Assembly: GCA_037447605.1 (NCBI GenBank)
Contig: CM074809.1
Coordinates: 4,075,488 to 4,139,487, forward strand
From: Zygnema circumcarinatum
Lineage: Eukaryota; Streptophyta; Zygnematophyceae; Zygnematales; Zygnemataceae
Length of the DNA stretch: 64,000 bases
Reading direction: 5' to 3'
Each line of letters begins with the position of its first letter. Within the stretch, counting starts at the first letter, position 1. The position numbers and the translations under genes were made by a program. The notes beneath the pieces are model-generated. The model saw only the letters and a program-made list of their open reading frames with translations, made no database searches and was not told where the DNA came from. Below are positions 42,967 through 56,404 of the stretch, in pieces.

Positions 42967-44236
42967 ACGGTGACCGCAGGCACACTTGGTTAACTCCTAC
43001 GGTCTTGTCAGCAGCATGCGAGGCTGAAATATACAAGGACACGATTGACCCCTCCCTGCATGCGAGCTGTACCTCTCCCTCCCCTTTTCATCCCCACTTC
43101 CCGCCAGTCAGCCAGCCGAGGGGCAGCCGAGCTTTGCTGTGCTTCGCATCTCTGCCGCATCCGCCTGACGGGCGTGCGCCGCAGCAGTCCCGTCAGTCCT
43201 CTCTCTCCCTCCGTCTCAGGCGACGAGCGATCGGCGGAGGGAGCCACGGCGGCGGCGGCGCCCTCCACGCGCGCCCGCCGTCCGTCACGTCAGTCACGCC
43301 CGTCACAGCGCGCCGCGCCCGTCGGGGGACGCGCCCGCGCGGGACCGGATCCGTGCGCGCATGCATGCATGCATGGCAGAGGCCTGCGCATGCATAATTG
43401 ACAGTCTGCCATATGCGCATAGCGCGCTGGAATTGTTGAGGCTGCACGCGTCTGTTGGTGGGTCGGGACACCCAATCGTCACCAATTTTTGTTTCTGGTA
43501 GATTTGTCGTTTTTTAATAATCCAGCCATTGGCAATGGTTGACAGCAATTGAACAAGAAGCGTCAGCCAAGCGTTGCCCACGGTTCCGAACATTTTGACT
43601 TGGCTGGCGAGCACCGTCGAATGCATGGGGCTGTGCCACTGCCATGGCCATGGGCATGTCCGCGTCCATGTCACCATGCCATGCCATGCCATGCCATGTC
43701 CCATGGCCGCCCTGCCTGCCCCATTGCCGCAGAATCCGCGCACGATTCCCTGGTCGCCGTACGCCCATGTCGGCGAGTGGCCGTGCGGTACGGCCTCACC
43801 GTACGGTCTTCTAATTCTTGGTCGCCCGAGCCCGACCCGCCCGGGCCGCCCGGCCCCGCGTCCACCGTACGGTCCCGCTCGTGCGAGGGCGGCCGTCCGT
43901 TCCAGAGGCGCGCCCTCCTGCCCTAATTCGGGCGAGGCGGCAGGAGGGAGCGAGGGAGGGAGAGAGAGAGAAGAAGACGGGGAGGGAGGGGAGGACGGAG
44001 AGGACGGAGAGGACGGGGAGGAGGGAGGGGAGGACGGGGAGGAGGAGGAAGGAGGGGAGGAAGGAGGGGAGGAAAGAGAGGACGGAGAGGACTTGGAGGA
44101 CGGGGAGGCGGAGCCGAAGGCCTGGCAGGGTCGGGGGCAGCGGCGGGGGCAGGCGCCAAGGGGCCGCCGCTGCTCTGGAGGCTCTACGCGCGTGAGAGAA
44201 TTCTGTCCTTGTGGTGAGAGGCGCAGACGGGCGGAG
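42967..44236. other. GC-rich bidirectional intergenic region between RINGv and the ARM-BTB gene
   Basis: It holds GC-rich blocks (43180-43350, 43790-43920) and ATGC tetranucleotide repeats (43360-43376). The 43522-43580 palindromic segment is related to the one at 37431. There are CATGCC pentamers (43665-43700), CGTACGG motifs (43758-43870), and a purine tract (43935-44110) that probably forms the leader of the ARM-BTB transcript. The open frame upstream of 44237 is low-complexity and lacks a conserved start. Confidence 0.5.
43522..43580. repeat. Palindromic segment related to 37431-37490
   Basis: CAGCCATTGGCAATGGTTG is a near-perfect palindrome. It is followed by AGCAATTGAACAAGAAG and CAGCCAAGCG, in the same order as AGCAACCATTGAAAAGG and CAGCCAAGCG after the hairpin at 37431. 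Confidence 0.5.
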
Positions 44237-47200
44237 ATGGACATGAAGCCTCAGAACCTGCAGGGCAAGGAGAGGAAGGGACTGAAACGGAAACTGGCAG
44301 ACACTACTATCGGGCTCAGCTCGGGAGACGATACTGCTCCTTTTATTGCGGAAGTGAAGTCTCAGATTGAATGCTTGAAAGCGTCGCTTGCTTGGACTGA
44401 AGTCGATCGACTTGCAGCAAGAAAAGCGGCTCATGCGTTGGCAGAGCTTGCTAAGCATGGTGTGTACACTGCGATTATTTTTTTCCCTTTCCTTAGTAGA
44501 ATTCATGAAACACGCGATTGCTTTTAATTGGTCGTTCTACCATTTTGAACTCACCATGTTGATTAATCGCAAAGCAACCCATGGCTGATGATGCATGGTT
44601 GGATGATTGGATGCTATGGAGGGAATTAAAGCGTCTCTGAGCTCTGCTGACATATTGCTTGTTGCTTATGTCTGCACGTGGAGCAGACGCAATTTCTAGA
44701 TTATATCGAGCATGCTCCATGCTCTGCAAATTAGTATGTGGTCGCTCAAATACTGCTAACCTGTATGCTGCTTTCTGCAGAAGAGCATGTCGATGTGATT
44801 GTGGACGAGGGAGCTGTGGACGCTCTTGTACCACATCTGTCCTCCCCAGTGTTGCAAGAAGGGGAAGGTCCACTCGCATGTGAACACGAGGTGGAAAAGG
44901 AGGCTGCGTTCGCTCTTGGTCTCCTGGCCGTGAAGGTGAGCGGCTAAGTGGTCTCACAAGGCAGTCGAGCTATCATTTTCTGTGTCCCCGCTATCCAAGT
45001 GTAAAGAGTTGCGCCTCGCCCTTCCCTCTGTCGTTAGATAAATCGAAATAGTCAGCCACCATCCTAAGTCTAGCAGAGCCCTTACAGCCTTCAGCACCTG
45101 CTCGTTTATGTCTTCCTTGCACAGCCGGAGCATCAGCGGCTGATAGCTGACGCAGGAGCCTTGTCAGCACTTGTTGCATTATTACGACGGAAACCAAGCG
45201 GAAGTAATGCTCGCATCGTTAACGGCGTTGTACGCAGAGCAGCTGATGCCGTTACTAATCTTGCTCATGAGAATGCCAACATTAAGACTCGTGTACGGTG
45301 AGTTGTTGTCTTTCACTTCACTGTTGCCTTTAAAGAGTGTTGTAGGGTTAGCGACTTCACAAAGGAACTGCATGCCATCAGTATGAACTCATTCAAGTCA
45401 AATGTGTAATTTACATTAGTTGGTGGACTTTGTATGTTGTAATTTGATGTAAGGCCATTATGATGGTTGAACGGCAGGCCTTACCAGTCTAGGTCCAGGA
45501 ATGCCTATTCGCAAATCCCATGTAAGTCATGGCGAATGAGCCTGTCAGTTTTACGTTTTGTTTACTCAGCACGGAGGGTGGTATCCCTCCATTGGTGGAG
45601 CTTTTGGAATCTACGGACCCAAAGGTGCAAAGGGCAGGAGCGGGTGCGTTAAGAACTCTAGCTTTTAAGAATGAGCCAAACAAGAACCTGGTGAGCACTC
45701 TCTTTCTTTTACGCGTGCTACTATATTGCCCTGACTGCAATACAGGGCATGGCTCTGAAGGGGATGGGTCATAGAGGTCGTTGGTATTGAAAAGCTACAT
45801 CAAGTCTGTTCTGGACGCAGGAACAGCTTGGCTTCAAAGTTGTGGACCTTTTTTATCCTGTGCAGATAGTAGAGTGCAACGCCCTTCCGACACTGATTTT
45901 TATGCTGAGATCAGAAGATGCCGGCATTCATTACGAAGCGGTACGTTCACTGGCGGCTCCCTTTGTGGCAACATAATGACTGTAAGCTGAAACCGAAAAC
46001 ATTGAATATGGGTTTACTAAAGAGATGCTGTTGTTTGCTTGCAGGTTGGCGTGATAGGAAACCTTGTACATTCATCTTTAAACATCAAGAAGCAGGTTCT
46101 CGATGAAGGGGCGCTACAGCCTGTCATTGGCTTGCTAAGGTAATTGATCTATTTCACTATTCTCATCCCTTATGTGAGGATTTTGAGTCTCGAACTCATA
46201 TTTGGGACAGCCTTTTGAATTGAAGTGGTTGCACTTGGCTCGTTTTGCAGCTCAAGATGCACAGAAAGTCAGCGTGAGGCCGCGCTTTTGCTTGGGCAGT
46301 TTGCGACTACAGATCCAGAGTGTAAGGTATGGGTGAAGTTCGTTTCTTTTAAACTTAGTGTTGCATTTCCAGATATCATTTGGGATGCAACCATTGGAGG
46401 TGGCTGGATTGAAGGATCAATAGCAGAGAAATTATTGTTGTGAATATGTCGTAACTGTGCTCTTGATATGCTTGGACATGGAGTGCGCTACGTGCAGGTT
46501 CGTATTGTACAACGAGGGGCAGTGCGACCTCTTATACGGATGCTTGAAGCGACTGATGCTCAGCTTCGAGAAATGGCTGCTTTTGCTTTGGGTCGATTAG
46601 CTCAGGTAAATTCAAAGAACCTGCTGTTTATGTTAAGTACCTGGCTTTCTGTGGTTTGAGTTTGCTTTTTGTAATTATTGCAACGTAAGTACTCCTCTTT
46701 TAATATAATTGTTTAAAGCAGACTCTTCAATTGATTGTTGCAGAATTCTGATAATCAAGCCGGAATTGCTCACGACGGTGGATTGCGACCCCTTTTAGAG
46801 CTTTTGGACTCTAAAAATGGTTCCCTTCAGCACAATGCCGCTTTTGCTTTGTACGGATTAGCAGATAATGAGGTATGCTTCTCCTTTCATGATGTATGGA
46901 GTTGACTTGGAGTTGTCCATTTTACAAACGTTTCAATGAATGTTGTCTTTTCATACCCCTAAGGAACAGGTTTACTGACACATCATTGTCAACAACAGGA
47001 TAATGTGTCGGACATAGTACGGGAAGGAGGGATACAGCACCTCATGGATGGAGAGCTCATTGTACAGGTGAGGCTGTTATTTTTTGCCTTTTCTGAAGTA
47101 GCCTTGGAAAGGTGCACTGGGCTGACTGTGACTGTATCCATCTTACTAGTTTCTTATGAGAATACGCAGTCCTAAGGGACCTAAGTTCGTGCAAAAATGC

Positions 47201-50200
47201 TAAGGCGTTTCTAATTAGATCCCTATTCACTTCTTGCAGGCCTCAAAAGACTGTGTACAGAAGACTTTGAAGAGACTGGAGGAGAAAATGCAGGGCAAGG
47301 TGAGTTATGAGGAACTCTTCCGCCCCTTCTTCTGTGTTTATGTTGAATTTGAAGGCGTGTTATCTGTATTGTCCGGAATGGTGCTGACTGAAGGACACAA
47401 GGGTACAATGCGCTGAAATGCGTCTTTTCATTCACCGGTGCAGGTTCTGAAGCACCTTCTATACTTGATGCGGTGCTCGGAGAAGACCATCCACCGACGA
47501 GTAGCAACAGCCCTCGCACACCTTTGTTCAGAAGATGATCAGCGTAATATCTTTATGGAGAACAGTGGTGAGTAGCTGAACTCCTATCAGAGTACAGTAC
47601 TCCCTCCCTGAAGAGCCCTTCTCTAACAGCCGTCCCACTCTAAACTATCAAAACTTTGATCCCGTAACGTTGTCCCTCGAACTGGCTGCTGATAACATCG
47701 GCCGTATGAATAGAACGGAGAAAGGCACGGATGACGGGGCTTCAAATCTCTTGCGCCGTTGCATGTGAATCTGTCCATTGACGGACGCTGAATTTTTGGA
47801 AAATCTGCTGTTGTGCACAGTTCCATATTCTGAAACACGCGCACATGCGAAGCATGTTTTCTATCATATGAGATGCACAAATTTACTGTCTGGGTTGCAC
47901 ATGTTGCAGAACGTGTGTCACACGTTAGGCGCACGTGCCCCCACCCGCATTAACTCGATGTCTTGCAGTTTCCGTTGTTTGTGCTTCTTTTTGGCGAACT
48001 GGTATTATGAATTGGTGTAGATATGCTGCCTGTTATTCATGAATGCCTTATCAAATTGTTGATCTCCGATGCAGGTTTTTTTTGCCTTTGTGCCACTGTG
48101 AAGGGCTGAGAACTTTCTGACATATTGGACTTGGGTCTTTCTTTGTTTCCGCTCTAGCCTTCGTGGAATCATTAAAAATTTACCACTCTTGAGTGTAGTA
48201 TAGGAATGGCGTTCACACCATCGGAACAGCACGTTTTGTCCAGAGATAAGCTTGCGTTTTCATGCTTCAAGACACCACTTGTTGAATCGCAGGATTGGAG
48301 ATTCTTTTGGAGATGGTCTCAGCTCCCCCAAGCTCGAAAACTCAGAGGGAGGGCGCGACTGCCCTATTTTCTCTGGCAAAGAGAGCTGCGGCTCTTTCAC
48401 CAATTGATGCCGCACCACCTCCACCTACTCCTCAGGTGCAAATTGTCCTTGACTACATTTAAGATGTTGCCTAAACTTGCTTTCAACTGATGCATGAGGT
48501 CTGGTAATTTTAGACGTTTCACGCCTATTTGTCAAGCATGTTATTGAGCACTGCTTTGGCTCAAACGGCTGTGGGAGCTCGTTTCTGTCTGCAGGTCTAT
48601 TTAGGGGAACAATACGTGAACAGCACCACACTCTCCGATGTCACCTTTTTAGTTGAAGGTTGGTGACAAGTGAAGCATGATTCGGCATTGAAACGAGCTG
48701 GAAAAGGAGTCGTGTTGCTATCCTGATGGCCCACTGCACAATCTGATCTTGCATTTGCACCTAAGATCATATGGTTACATGTTTGCTTATCAAATTCTAA
48801 AAAGCATTGGCTCTCTGAAAGTTTGCCATGTACCAACTTCCTCATGCTCCTCAACAGCCGAAGACTCATTGTTTAAACTGTGCGTGCGCTATGGCAGGAA
48901 CACGGTTCTTTGCCCATCGAATTGCCCTACTGGCTTCTTCAGACGCATTCAGGGCTATGTTTGATGGTGGTTATCGGGTGCGTTGCTTTACTGAAACTTT
49001 TGTGGTCGGACATTGTGTCAAGCATTGGAGTGACAAGCCATGAGAGCGGCATTCGTTGTTCGATTGCTCGGCCATGCTTGGTTTGGGGAGCAACTTCCAT
49101 ATAATTGAAGTTTACCTTGAGCATTTTCGTGTTTGTGACGGTGCAGGAAAAGGAGGCTAAGGATATTGAGATACCAAACATCAGTTGGAAAGTTTTTGAA
49201 TCCATGATGAGGTTTGTGATGCTCAACCGTGCTTGCTCAATGTTCTGAGAAACGGCTCGTGCCTTTTTTTTTGTTTTCAAGCCTTTTTGATAAGCACGAG
49301 TGCGCAATAGTTGATCACCGCAAATTCATTTCCAGTTTTGTTTCATACGCACCAGGTAGTAGTGCTTTTGAAAAGCTCTTATTTCAGGGAAGATTCTGGT
49401 TGAGATGGCTGCAGATGCATTTACACCGGCACTGTAGAAGTAACACCGGACATGGCGCAGGACCTACTAAGAGCTGCGGATCAATATTTGTTGGAGGGCT
49501 TAAAACGCCTCTGTGAATATGCAATTGCACAGGTGAGTCTGGCAGACGCTGTTTCCATGCTCCATCACTTTACGCATCATGCCGGGCTGGTGAAGGCTGC
49601 AAATTTCCCCAGTGTTTTCGTATTTGCAAGATTCTTGCACACTGTACAGCGTTTGGGGTTTCTTGCCTCTCTCGTCTGCTAGAACGACTGTATTCATTTG
49701 TTGGAGAGCCCATATACCTGCTTCTGCACTATCACCGAAGTCCAGGATGGGCTTAGAATCTGCGCTGAAAAATACAACAGGGGAGGCGGACTTAATCATA
49801 GTGCTAGGAGGGATACATAAAAAAAGGAGGGCTGTGGCGGCTGTCTGCTTCACCTGTCAGGCATTTGACGAGGGCATGTGCTTGAGCAGGACCTTACAAT
49901 TGAGAACGTCTCGAATGTGTACGAGCTCGCGGAGGCATATCACGCTCAGTCTTTGAGGCATACGTGCGTCCTGTTTGTGCTCGAGCATAACGATCAGATG
50001 TGCACCCTGCCAGGGTAAGGCTCTTTATCCTTTGCTCATTGCTGCTCTGAGAAAGACTGTCTCTCCATAGTCGTAAGGCATGCCCCCCCTCCTCCACCCT
50101 CCCCCACTCTTTCCCTTCCTTTGTCATTATTTTAACGATGGTCTCGGATCTTGTGACTGTATTGCGTTCCATAAACTTTTGGTTTAGGTTTGCTAAGGGC

Positions 50201-50303
50201 TGCTGCTTGGGGGGGCGGACTGAGCAGATACCATCAGCTGACTTTACGAATGATTCCTGAAATGCGCGAGTACATGCACAGAGTACTCCGCCCAAGGCCC
50301 TGA
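44237..50303 (+). CDS. ARIA: ARM-repeat and BTB/POZ protein, ARIA/ABAP1 type
   Basis: Plant ARM-BTB proteins act in the nucleus: ARIA in ABA signalling with ABF2, ABAP1 in limiting DNA replication. BTB domains can also serve as CUL3 adaptors. Exons: 44237-44459, 44781-44935, 45125-45297, 45570-45690, 45866-45940, 46045-46139, 46251-46326, 46498-46605, 46744-46872, 46999-47067, 47240-47299, 47444-47567, 48293-48435, 48595-48658, 48898-48977, 49147-49211, 49415-49532, 49890-50014, 50228-50303; 692 residues. Armadillo repeats run from about 75 to 500 (GGIPPLVELLES, RGAVRPLIRMLEA, ALGRLAQ, GSLQHNAAFALYGLADNE). The BTB domain is at about 518-626 (LSDVTFLVEG, FFAHRIALLASSDAFRAMFD, AADQYLLEGLKRLCE). 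A helical tail ends in RMIPEMREYM. Start: the first Met matching the family's lysine-rich beginning (KGLKRKL). Confidence 0.95.
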
Positions 50304-51396
50304 GTCGCAGGGACTAGTCGAGGTTGGCGCTCACCTCACTGTTTTGCAGGCGTAGGTCAGTGTATTAGGCTGGCATGTCCGTGCTGTGCCCGTAGCGCAG
50401 CTGATGTCAACCTGTCGATAGCGGATGATAGGTGCAGGGTCCCCCAGCCAACGGAATAAGAGCTGCAGTTGGGAAGGGGCGGAGCTGCATTTGGCCCGAG
50501 TTGTCGGGCAGGTGTTGGGAGGGCGGGGGAGGGGGACGGCCTTCCCCTCCTCCCCCGTTCCTCAGCAGAGTCGAGTCACCACTCTTTTTCTGTGACTCCA
50601 CTTGGCATTCGAATCAAGCCACGTTCACATGTGATGCCTACAGTTGCGGCTGCTGCCTGACCGACCCATCAGTAGCACACTGTGGCAGACACTGTGGCAC
50701 TGACTGTGTTGTGACTGTCACAACACCTGCTCGGGTATAAACAAACAAAAGGATATGGACACAATGAGGCTGGCGGCAAGCTGCCCCACGAGCATGGACT
50801 GGCGGACTTCAAATTGGCGGATTCCACAACTTGCGTGGGTCATACCCGCTAGAAGCCTTCACTTCCCCTTTGACATGGCAGCGGCAATCGCTGGTGCTCG
50901 TCAAGCCGATGGAGGTCGCAGTTTCTACTCTCTTTCTCTTTGTAGCTAGTACAGCTTGTTATCCACACTTTTCGTCCATTAATTTTCGATTAATGACAGT
51001 ATCAATTGCTTTTTTGAATTCGTGGTGTGTGGAAGGCTACGTGACACAACTACATATGTAGCGCCAGTCACTTTACCCGTGTTTGAAATTAAATTCGATG
51101 ATATGCCAATCGCTCGCGGGGGTAAGCCTTTGTTGAGTTGCCGCTATCAGCGAAAACGCCAGACTGCTCGCGTACTAGTAACTAAGACCGAGGCTGCATG
51201 TCATGACTCCACGCGGCATCCGGCCTCACAGTCCACATCACCACACAACTATTGGACAACTGCTACTTGTTGCCTATCTGTTTTTCGGGACGAAATGCAA
51301 TGGCCGGGTCATCCACAGGAAAAACAAGCAGTGCATAATCAAAATGGAAGGAGAGAGAGTCGTTAATGTCCCGCTCAGGCCCACATCCAACCCACA
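50304..51396. other. Convergent intergenic region, nothing recognised
   Basis: It lies between the 3' ends of the ARM-BTB gene and the helicase gene. Open frames here lack splice partners, motifs and composition typical of the neighbours. No repeat or regulatory motif stands out beyond short C/G runs near 50520-50560. Confidence 0.4.
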
Positions 51397-54300
51397 TCAG
51401 TGCCTGGTTTTTTTGGCAGTGTTTGGTCTGCCGCCCTTTCCTATGAAGTGGTTGGAGGAGCGCCCTCCGCCATCCGCATCACCTTCATCGTTGTCTCCTC
51501 TTCCTTTCCTCTTCCCGCGCCGATTCGAATCTTTCTCCCGCATATGCTGCATCAAAACGCGGCAGGAAGAAGGGTCAGCGCGGATGCGCTCCTCAGGTTC
51601 CACCATTTATAAACATCAGAGGAGACTTCACAATTGACGGGGCCACCGTTGGCTGGAAGCCCATTCCCTTCTCATTTGCGCAAATGGCCCGTCACATTGC
51701 AACCATCACAGACAGGAAATCAGCCAACAGATGCACAACGGCCCGCAGAGGAGCGAGCCGCACCGTGGTGGCCAATCGCTGCGCATCATTGACACGCTCC
51801 AACATCAGCAGGACTTCTTCCTGCTCTGCCGGAAATGCGTCCATCTTGACACCTGCATCCTCGGAAGTAGAACCAAACCAGAATGCAACACAGATTCGCT
51901 TAGATCAGACTAGCACTCTTCAGATCTTCCCGCCACAGAGGAGTTAAATCAACCACGAAATTGATCTGCACAGCCTCTGCCTTATATTGGACAGAAGCTC
52001 GTCCATGTGGCGAAACGACTTGAGTCTGAGTACGCACCAATAGCCCAGACCATCTAACAACCATACTAAAGCCCAATTCATGCATGGTGCATATGACAAT
52101 TCTCAACCTTTTTGTAACAAAGAGTGGCGACTGCTTGGCGTGTAAAGAAAAGCGAAGGAGGCGATGGGGTTCGCTCACCTGTTAATTGTTCTATTCGCTG
52201 GAACAACTCAACATCATACTGCGTGACTATAGAAATAGCCCGACCAGATCTGCCTGCCCGAGCTGTTCTTCCAACTCGATGAATATAGTCCTGCAAGAGT
52301 CATCAGAGATAGCCTCAGCTACATGGAGATTGTACATAAGGTGAAGGAGTGTATCTGATTGGTGGCAGCACCACAAGCAGACACAAACGATTAGTTACAG
52401 GCGCCGGGGTGAGAAAGAAGACTGAACAAACGGCACACAAAGGACGTGATCAAAGTTGAACATTTCGATCATTCTGTTTGGAAGCGAAGCGTGTCAGCTA
52501 TGTATCCCTGCCAATATGACAGGCTCTAACCTTCCCTAAAAGCGGTTGAGTTCAAACCTTCGAGTTTGTGGGTATGTCGTAGTTGATGACAACGTCTACA
52601 GACGAGATGTCCAGGCCTCTGCTGGCAACATCAGTGCAGATGAGGATGCTACGCTCACCCGCCTTGAACTTTGCAAGAGCCCCCAAACGCTTCGGCTGCA
52701 TCACAATCACACGGAAGTCTACGACGTGGGTCAACAATGGAAGACCAACAAAAAAAAAAAAAAAAAAAAAAATCAGACTCAGAGTTTAGAATCAACCACT
52801 GCACAAAATCTCCTGGAAAGCATCTGAAACATTCCCCAAACAATACATCATGATATGGCGTCTACCATAGAACTTTACTGAACCTATCCTTATACACGAG
52901 TCATGCGTCGGATGGATAGGCTTGGCAGTAGCGTGAGCCCTAGTATTGAATCGTTCATTGTACAAGTCAGTCGCCCCCTACTTGGCCTGCCCGCAAGTTT
53001 CCTTGCGCATGAAACCAACCTGACTCATCTGCCCGCTGATGGGAATCGCCTCAAAGCCCAAATTCCGCAGCAGGAGTGCCACTTTACGTGTTGCCTCACA
53101 TGTGCGCGTAAACACCATGGCGGTGGTCCCCGCTAGCTCGTTCAGAGTGTAAGTCAAGTAGCAATCTTTGTGCTTTGCTGGCACAAACAGATATTGTTGC
53201 CGAAGAGTCTCCACCGTGGAATACTTGGAGGACACTTCTACCTGATAATGGGAGATGACAGGCTGAGGTGAGAAAGGAATCAATATGATTCGATAGTGTA
53301 AACTGTGTACATGCTACATTCCTGTTGCTGTGCACAACACGATTGCTTCAGAAAAACCCTCCATTCCGATCGACAATCGCGATGGGCTTGTATAGTGCCA
53401 CTATACTTCAAGAAACGGACAAACCGATTCTGTTAATTAGGATAATGCAAAATGAGGGACTATAACAGCAAGAGTGCTGCCGTTCGCCTTTTGGTAGCAT
53501 ATATCCACTTCCTTACCTTCACTGGGTTCTTCAGGCATGCTCTCTGCAGCTTCGCCACCTGTTACCCAACACGAGGGAGACTCATGTTTCATATTACCTC
53601 CCAACATAAGGAAAAGCCTCGAAAAACCACAAGTGCACTATGACGCCCCTTGCAAGAATGACAGGTTGCCTCCACTCACACAAGTTGAATATGCTAAACT
53701 AATTACTAGAAACGTGCAGCCCCTTTTGTGCAGAAAAATGCATACAAAACGCCGGTCACAAAGAACGTGTATTGGCCGTCTCTCCTCGTCCTAAACGAAG
53801 GTCTTTCAATACTTGGCAATGAGTGACTGGCACCTTAGGATGACTTTCCATCCTTGTCAGACAGAACGCCCACAACACAGCCACTGCAAAACCAAGGTAC
53901 TTGCCTTATTTGTCATTGTAGCTGAAAACAGATAAGTTCGACGGTCTTTCGGAACTGCCTTCAGTATCTCGTCAATCTCCGCTTCAAAATCCATATTAAG
54001 TAAACGATCCGCTTCATCCAGAACCTAACCTTAAGCAAGATTCCCACTTTCATTAGCACCACTTTCGTAACTCACTGCATTCAGTCCACTGCTGGAAATT
54101 CAAGGAGTAGTATTTGAAGAGGAATATGCTCCAAGAAATTTCCCAGCCCTGACAACTTCCGCCATCCCAGTCACTCACTAGATATTTCAAAGTCCGTAAA
54201 CTGAAGCCTTTGGTGTTGCTGAGATGGTCCACGAGCCGGCCTGGAGTGCCCACCTGGTGCCCCGCATGAGCATCCCATAAGAGCCTCCGAACACACGTAC

Positions 54301-56210
54301 CCTAAAACCCCTGGAGACCCTAAAACCCTACAACCCCTAAAGACCCTAAAACCAATGACATCCCCGCGACCTGCTCTCAGAAGAGCATTTGCAATTTCAT
54401 CCGTCCTATTCAGATTTGGCACAATACTATTTGGCCTAATGGGGCCACTGAGGTTTATCAGGCACTAGAAAGTCTATTTAGACGGTAATAACGGTATGGG
54501 TAGAAAAGCACGATCAACAAAGGATAAATAATGACTGCGTGCAAACAATCAAGCTTTGACGTTTCTTGAAAGGCTTAGACTTCCTTACTACAATATGGGG
54601 TCGCTTTGCCAGTGCTATAGCTTGTGCCATCATGTCGATTCCACCAACCACCTGCACTCCAAACACGAGACAAAATTCATACCTCATCACAGTTGAAAGT
54701 GGGAAGGAAAAATGACTGTTTCGATGCCAGCAGTTCTTGCTTAAACCTTTTCGACTAAACCCACAACAACCTTGAAGCAGGGGGTTTCATCGTCCACTCT
54801 TTAATTGGAAAAAAAAATAGGGTAAAACCTACGCGGAAAGTGATCATCCTACTAAAGCCTCAATATGCCGCAACTGAATCTTCAAAACATTTTGCGAACG
54901 ATACAAAGGGGCCATCGGCAACAGAGAGGGCACAGTGCGCTTACAACTGCACATTTCAAACCAATGCTCGCCCCCAAAGCTTCGAACTGCTCTGCAATTT
55001 GAATGGCTAGCTCTCTGCCAAATGAAGCCATCACAAACAAACAGAGCCCAACACTGGCAGCTTCAGGTGATGATGCAAGACCTACACCCACATCAGGCTT
55101 CCGAATACAATACTTGCGCATTCATGAAAACAAACAGACTGCCGCGAAAACACGAGACAATATCAATCGTTACTTCATTGAATTTGCTTCCATGCTAGCT
55201 GTTTGACCAAGATGCGATGGCAAGAAAATTCCAAAGGATCGGAAATTTCTTGCGAATAAGAAGGACGAGCGAATCTTAGAGGAAAAAATAAAAAAAACCT
55301 TTAAGCATACAAACAGAGCAAAGTCAGAAAAATTGTATGGGACTGCGCTCACCTCGTTGGAGACAGCACACACGCAAAAAGCTGTGAGGGCTTCTCCAAC
55401 AGAGCATGCATTATTGGCAGAGCAAACGCCGCCGTTTTACCGGAGCCAGTTTGAGCAAGCCCAATCACGTCTCTTCCTGCACACAAAACAAATTTTACTC
55501 AGCAGTTTACGTTAGACATATCAACCAATTTTCGATCTTAAACAATGGCTCTCCCATAGACAAGAACTTCGAATTTTTCATGCTACGAAGTGCTCAGGGT
55601 GACAAGGTGAGTTGGCGATGTTTTCACTTGCACATGGGGAGATATTTCAAGCATCGTTCAAAAAGTTTAGAATCCCCAGAACTGAGACATCGTCTAAAGT
55701 TGCGGCAAAATAAATACATCTCAAACAACTTGCTGTTTCAGCTCTAGCTGAGTGCGAGTCGTTTGCCATAAAAACCGACGAATGGACCGCTTAATTGTTG
55801 TACAACTCAACGACACAAGAGGAGATGATCAGATAGATTACACAATCAAAAGGATATGTAAAGTATATGCAACGCTCACACGCAACTTTAAGTATTGATT
55901 TCAAAGTTACGACCCTAGTTATTCTAATGTGGACCGGAAAATGTTTGAAAAGAAGGTTGTAATATCATTGCTTCATACGGAACGGGCTGGAAGTTGTAGG
56001 ACAACAACAGGTGCAAAAGGGCTAACCTTGAAGAGCATGCGGAACTGCCTGAACCTGTATGGGGGTCGGACGCTTCCACCCCAACGCTTCGCAGGCCTCC
56101 GCCAGCTGCCTGCTCATGCCCAGAGCCGCAAAAGCATCCACCGCAGTTTTGGCCGCGGCCAAGGCACTCTCCACCTTCTCAACACTCAACTCGGAAGGGG
56201 TGGCAGCCAT
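51397..56210 (-). CDS. RH10: DEAD-box RNA helicase, DDX47/Rrp3/RH10 type
   Basis: ATP-dependent RNA helicase of the nucleolar Rrp3/DDX47 group, needed for 18S rRNA maturation. Exons in gene order: 56027-56210, 55353-55476, 54945-55014, 54589-54651, 54179-54253, 53905-54024, 53517-53558, 53020-53241, 52558-52695, 52179-52290, 51764-51852, 51397-51546; 462 residues (Arabidopsis RH10 is about 456). Motifs in order: Q motif with [24 protein letters not shown] (69-76), PTRELA, GG, TPGRL, DEAD (175-178), SAT (206-208), [39 protein letters not shown] and [11 protein letters not shown] (350-360). The C-terminal tail is Lys/Arg/Gly-rich, usual for rRNA-processing factors. The intron after exon 6 has a GC donor (53904-53903). 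Telomere-like repeats lie upstream. The symbol is by similarity. Confidence 0.95.
52750..52772. repeat. Run of 23 A in a helicase intron
   Basis: A homopolymer within the intron between exons 8 and 9; T-rich on the coding strand. No flanking target-site duplication is seen, so there is no evidence that it marks a retroinsertion. Confidence 0.9.
54295..54356. repeat. Degenerate CCCTAAA telomere-like repeat in a helicase intron
   Basis: Words CCCTAAAACCCC, GACCCTAAAACCC and CCCCTAAAGACCCTAAAACC follow one another in the intron before exon 5. This resembles the plant telomere unit CCCTAAA with added C or GA. Confidence 0.6.
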
Positions 56211-56404
56211 GGCGGTCGTTTTGAGCACTCTAAGCGGAAAGAACAGGCGAGAGAGAGAGAGGTAGGAATAGAGGGAGCGGGAGGGAGAGAGAGAGAGGAG
56301 AGTGGGCGGCGGATGACTACTGTGGCGAGGAGCGCAGGTTTCTGCGGACAATGACTGCCGCTCCTGCTCCTGCTGCTTCAGCTCCGCGAGCGGGCGAAGG
56401 CGGC

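Noticed and set aside
43574-44236. Upstream in-frame extension of the ARM-BTB protein
   Set aside because: It is open but Glu/Gly-rich from the purine tract and GC-rich repeats. The family's conserved start matches the Met at 44237.
52750-52772. A23 run as a retroposed poly(A) tail
   Set aside because: No target-site duplication or recognisable insert precedes it; it sits in an intron as a simple homopolymer.
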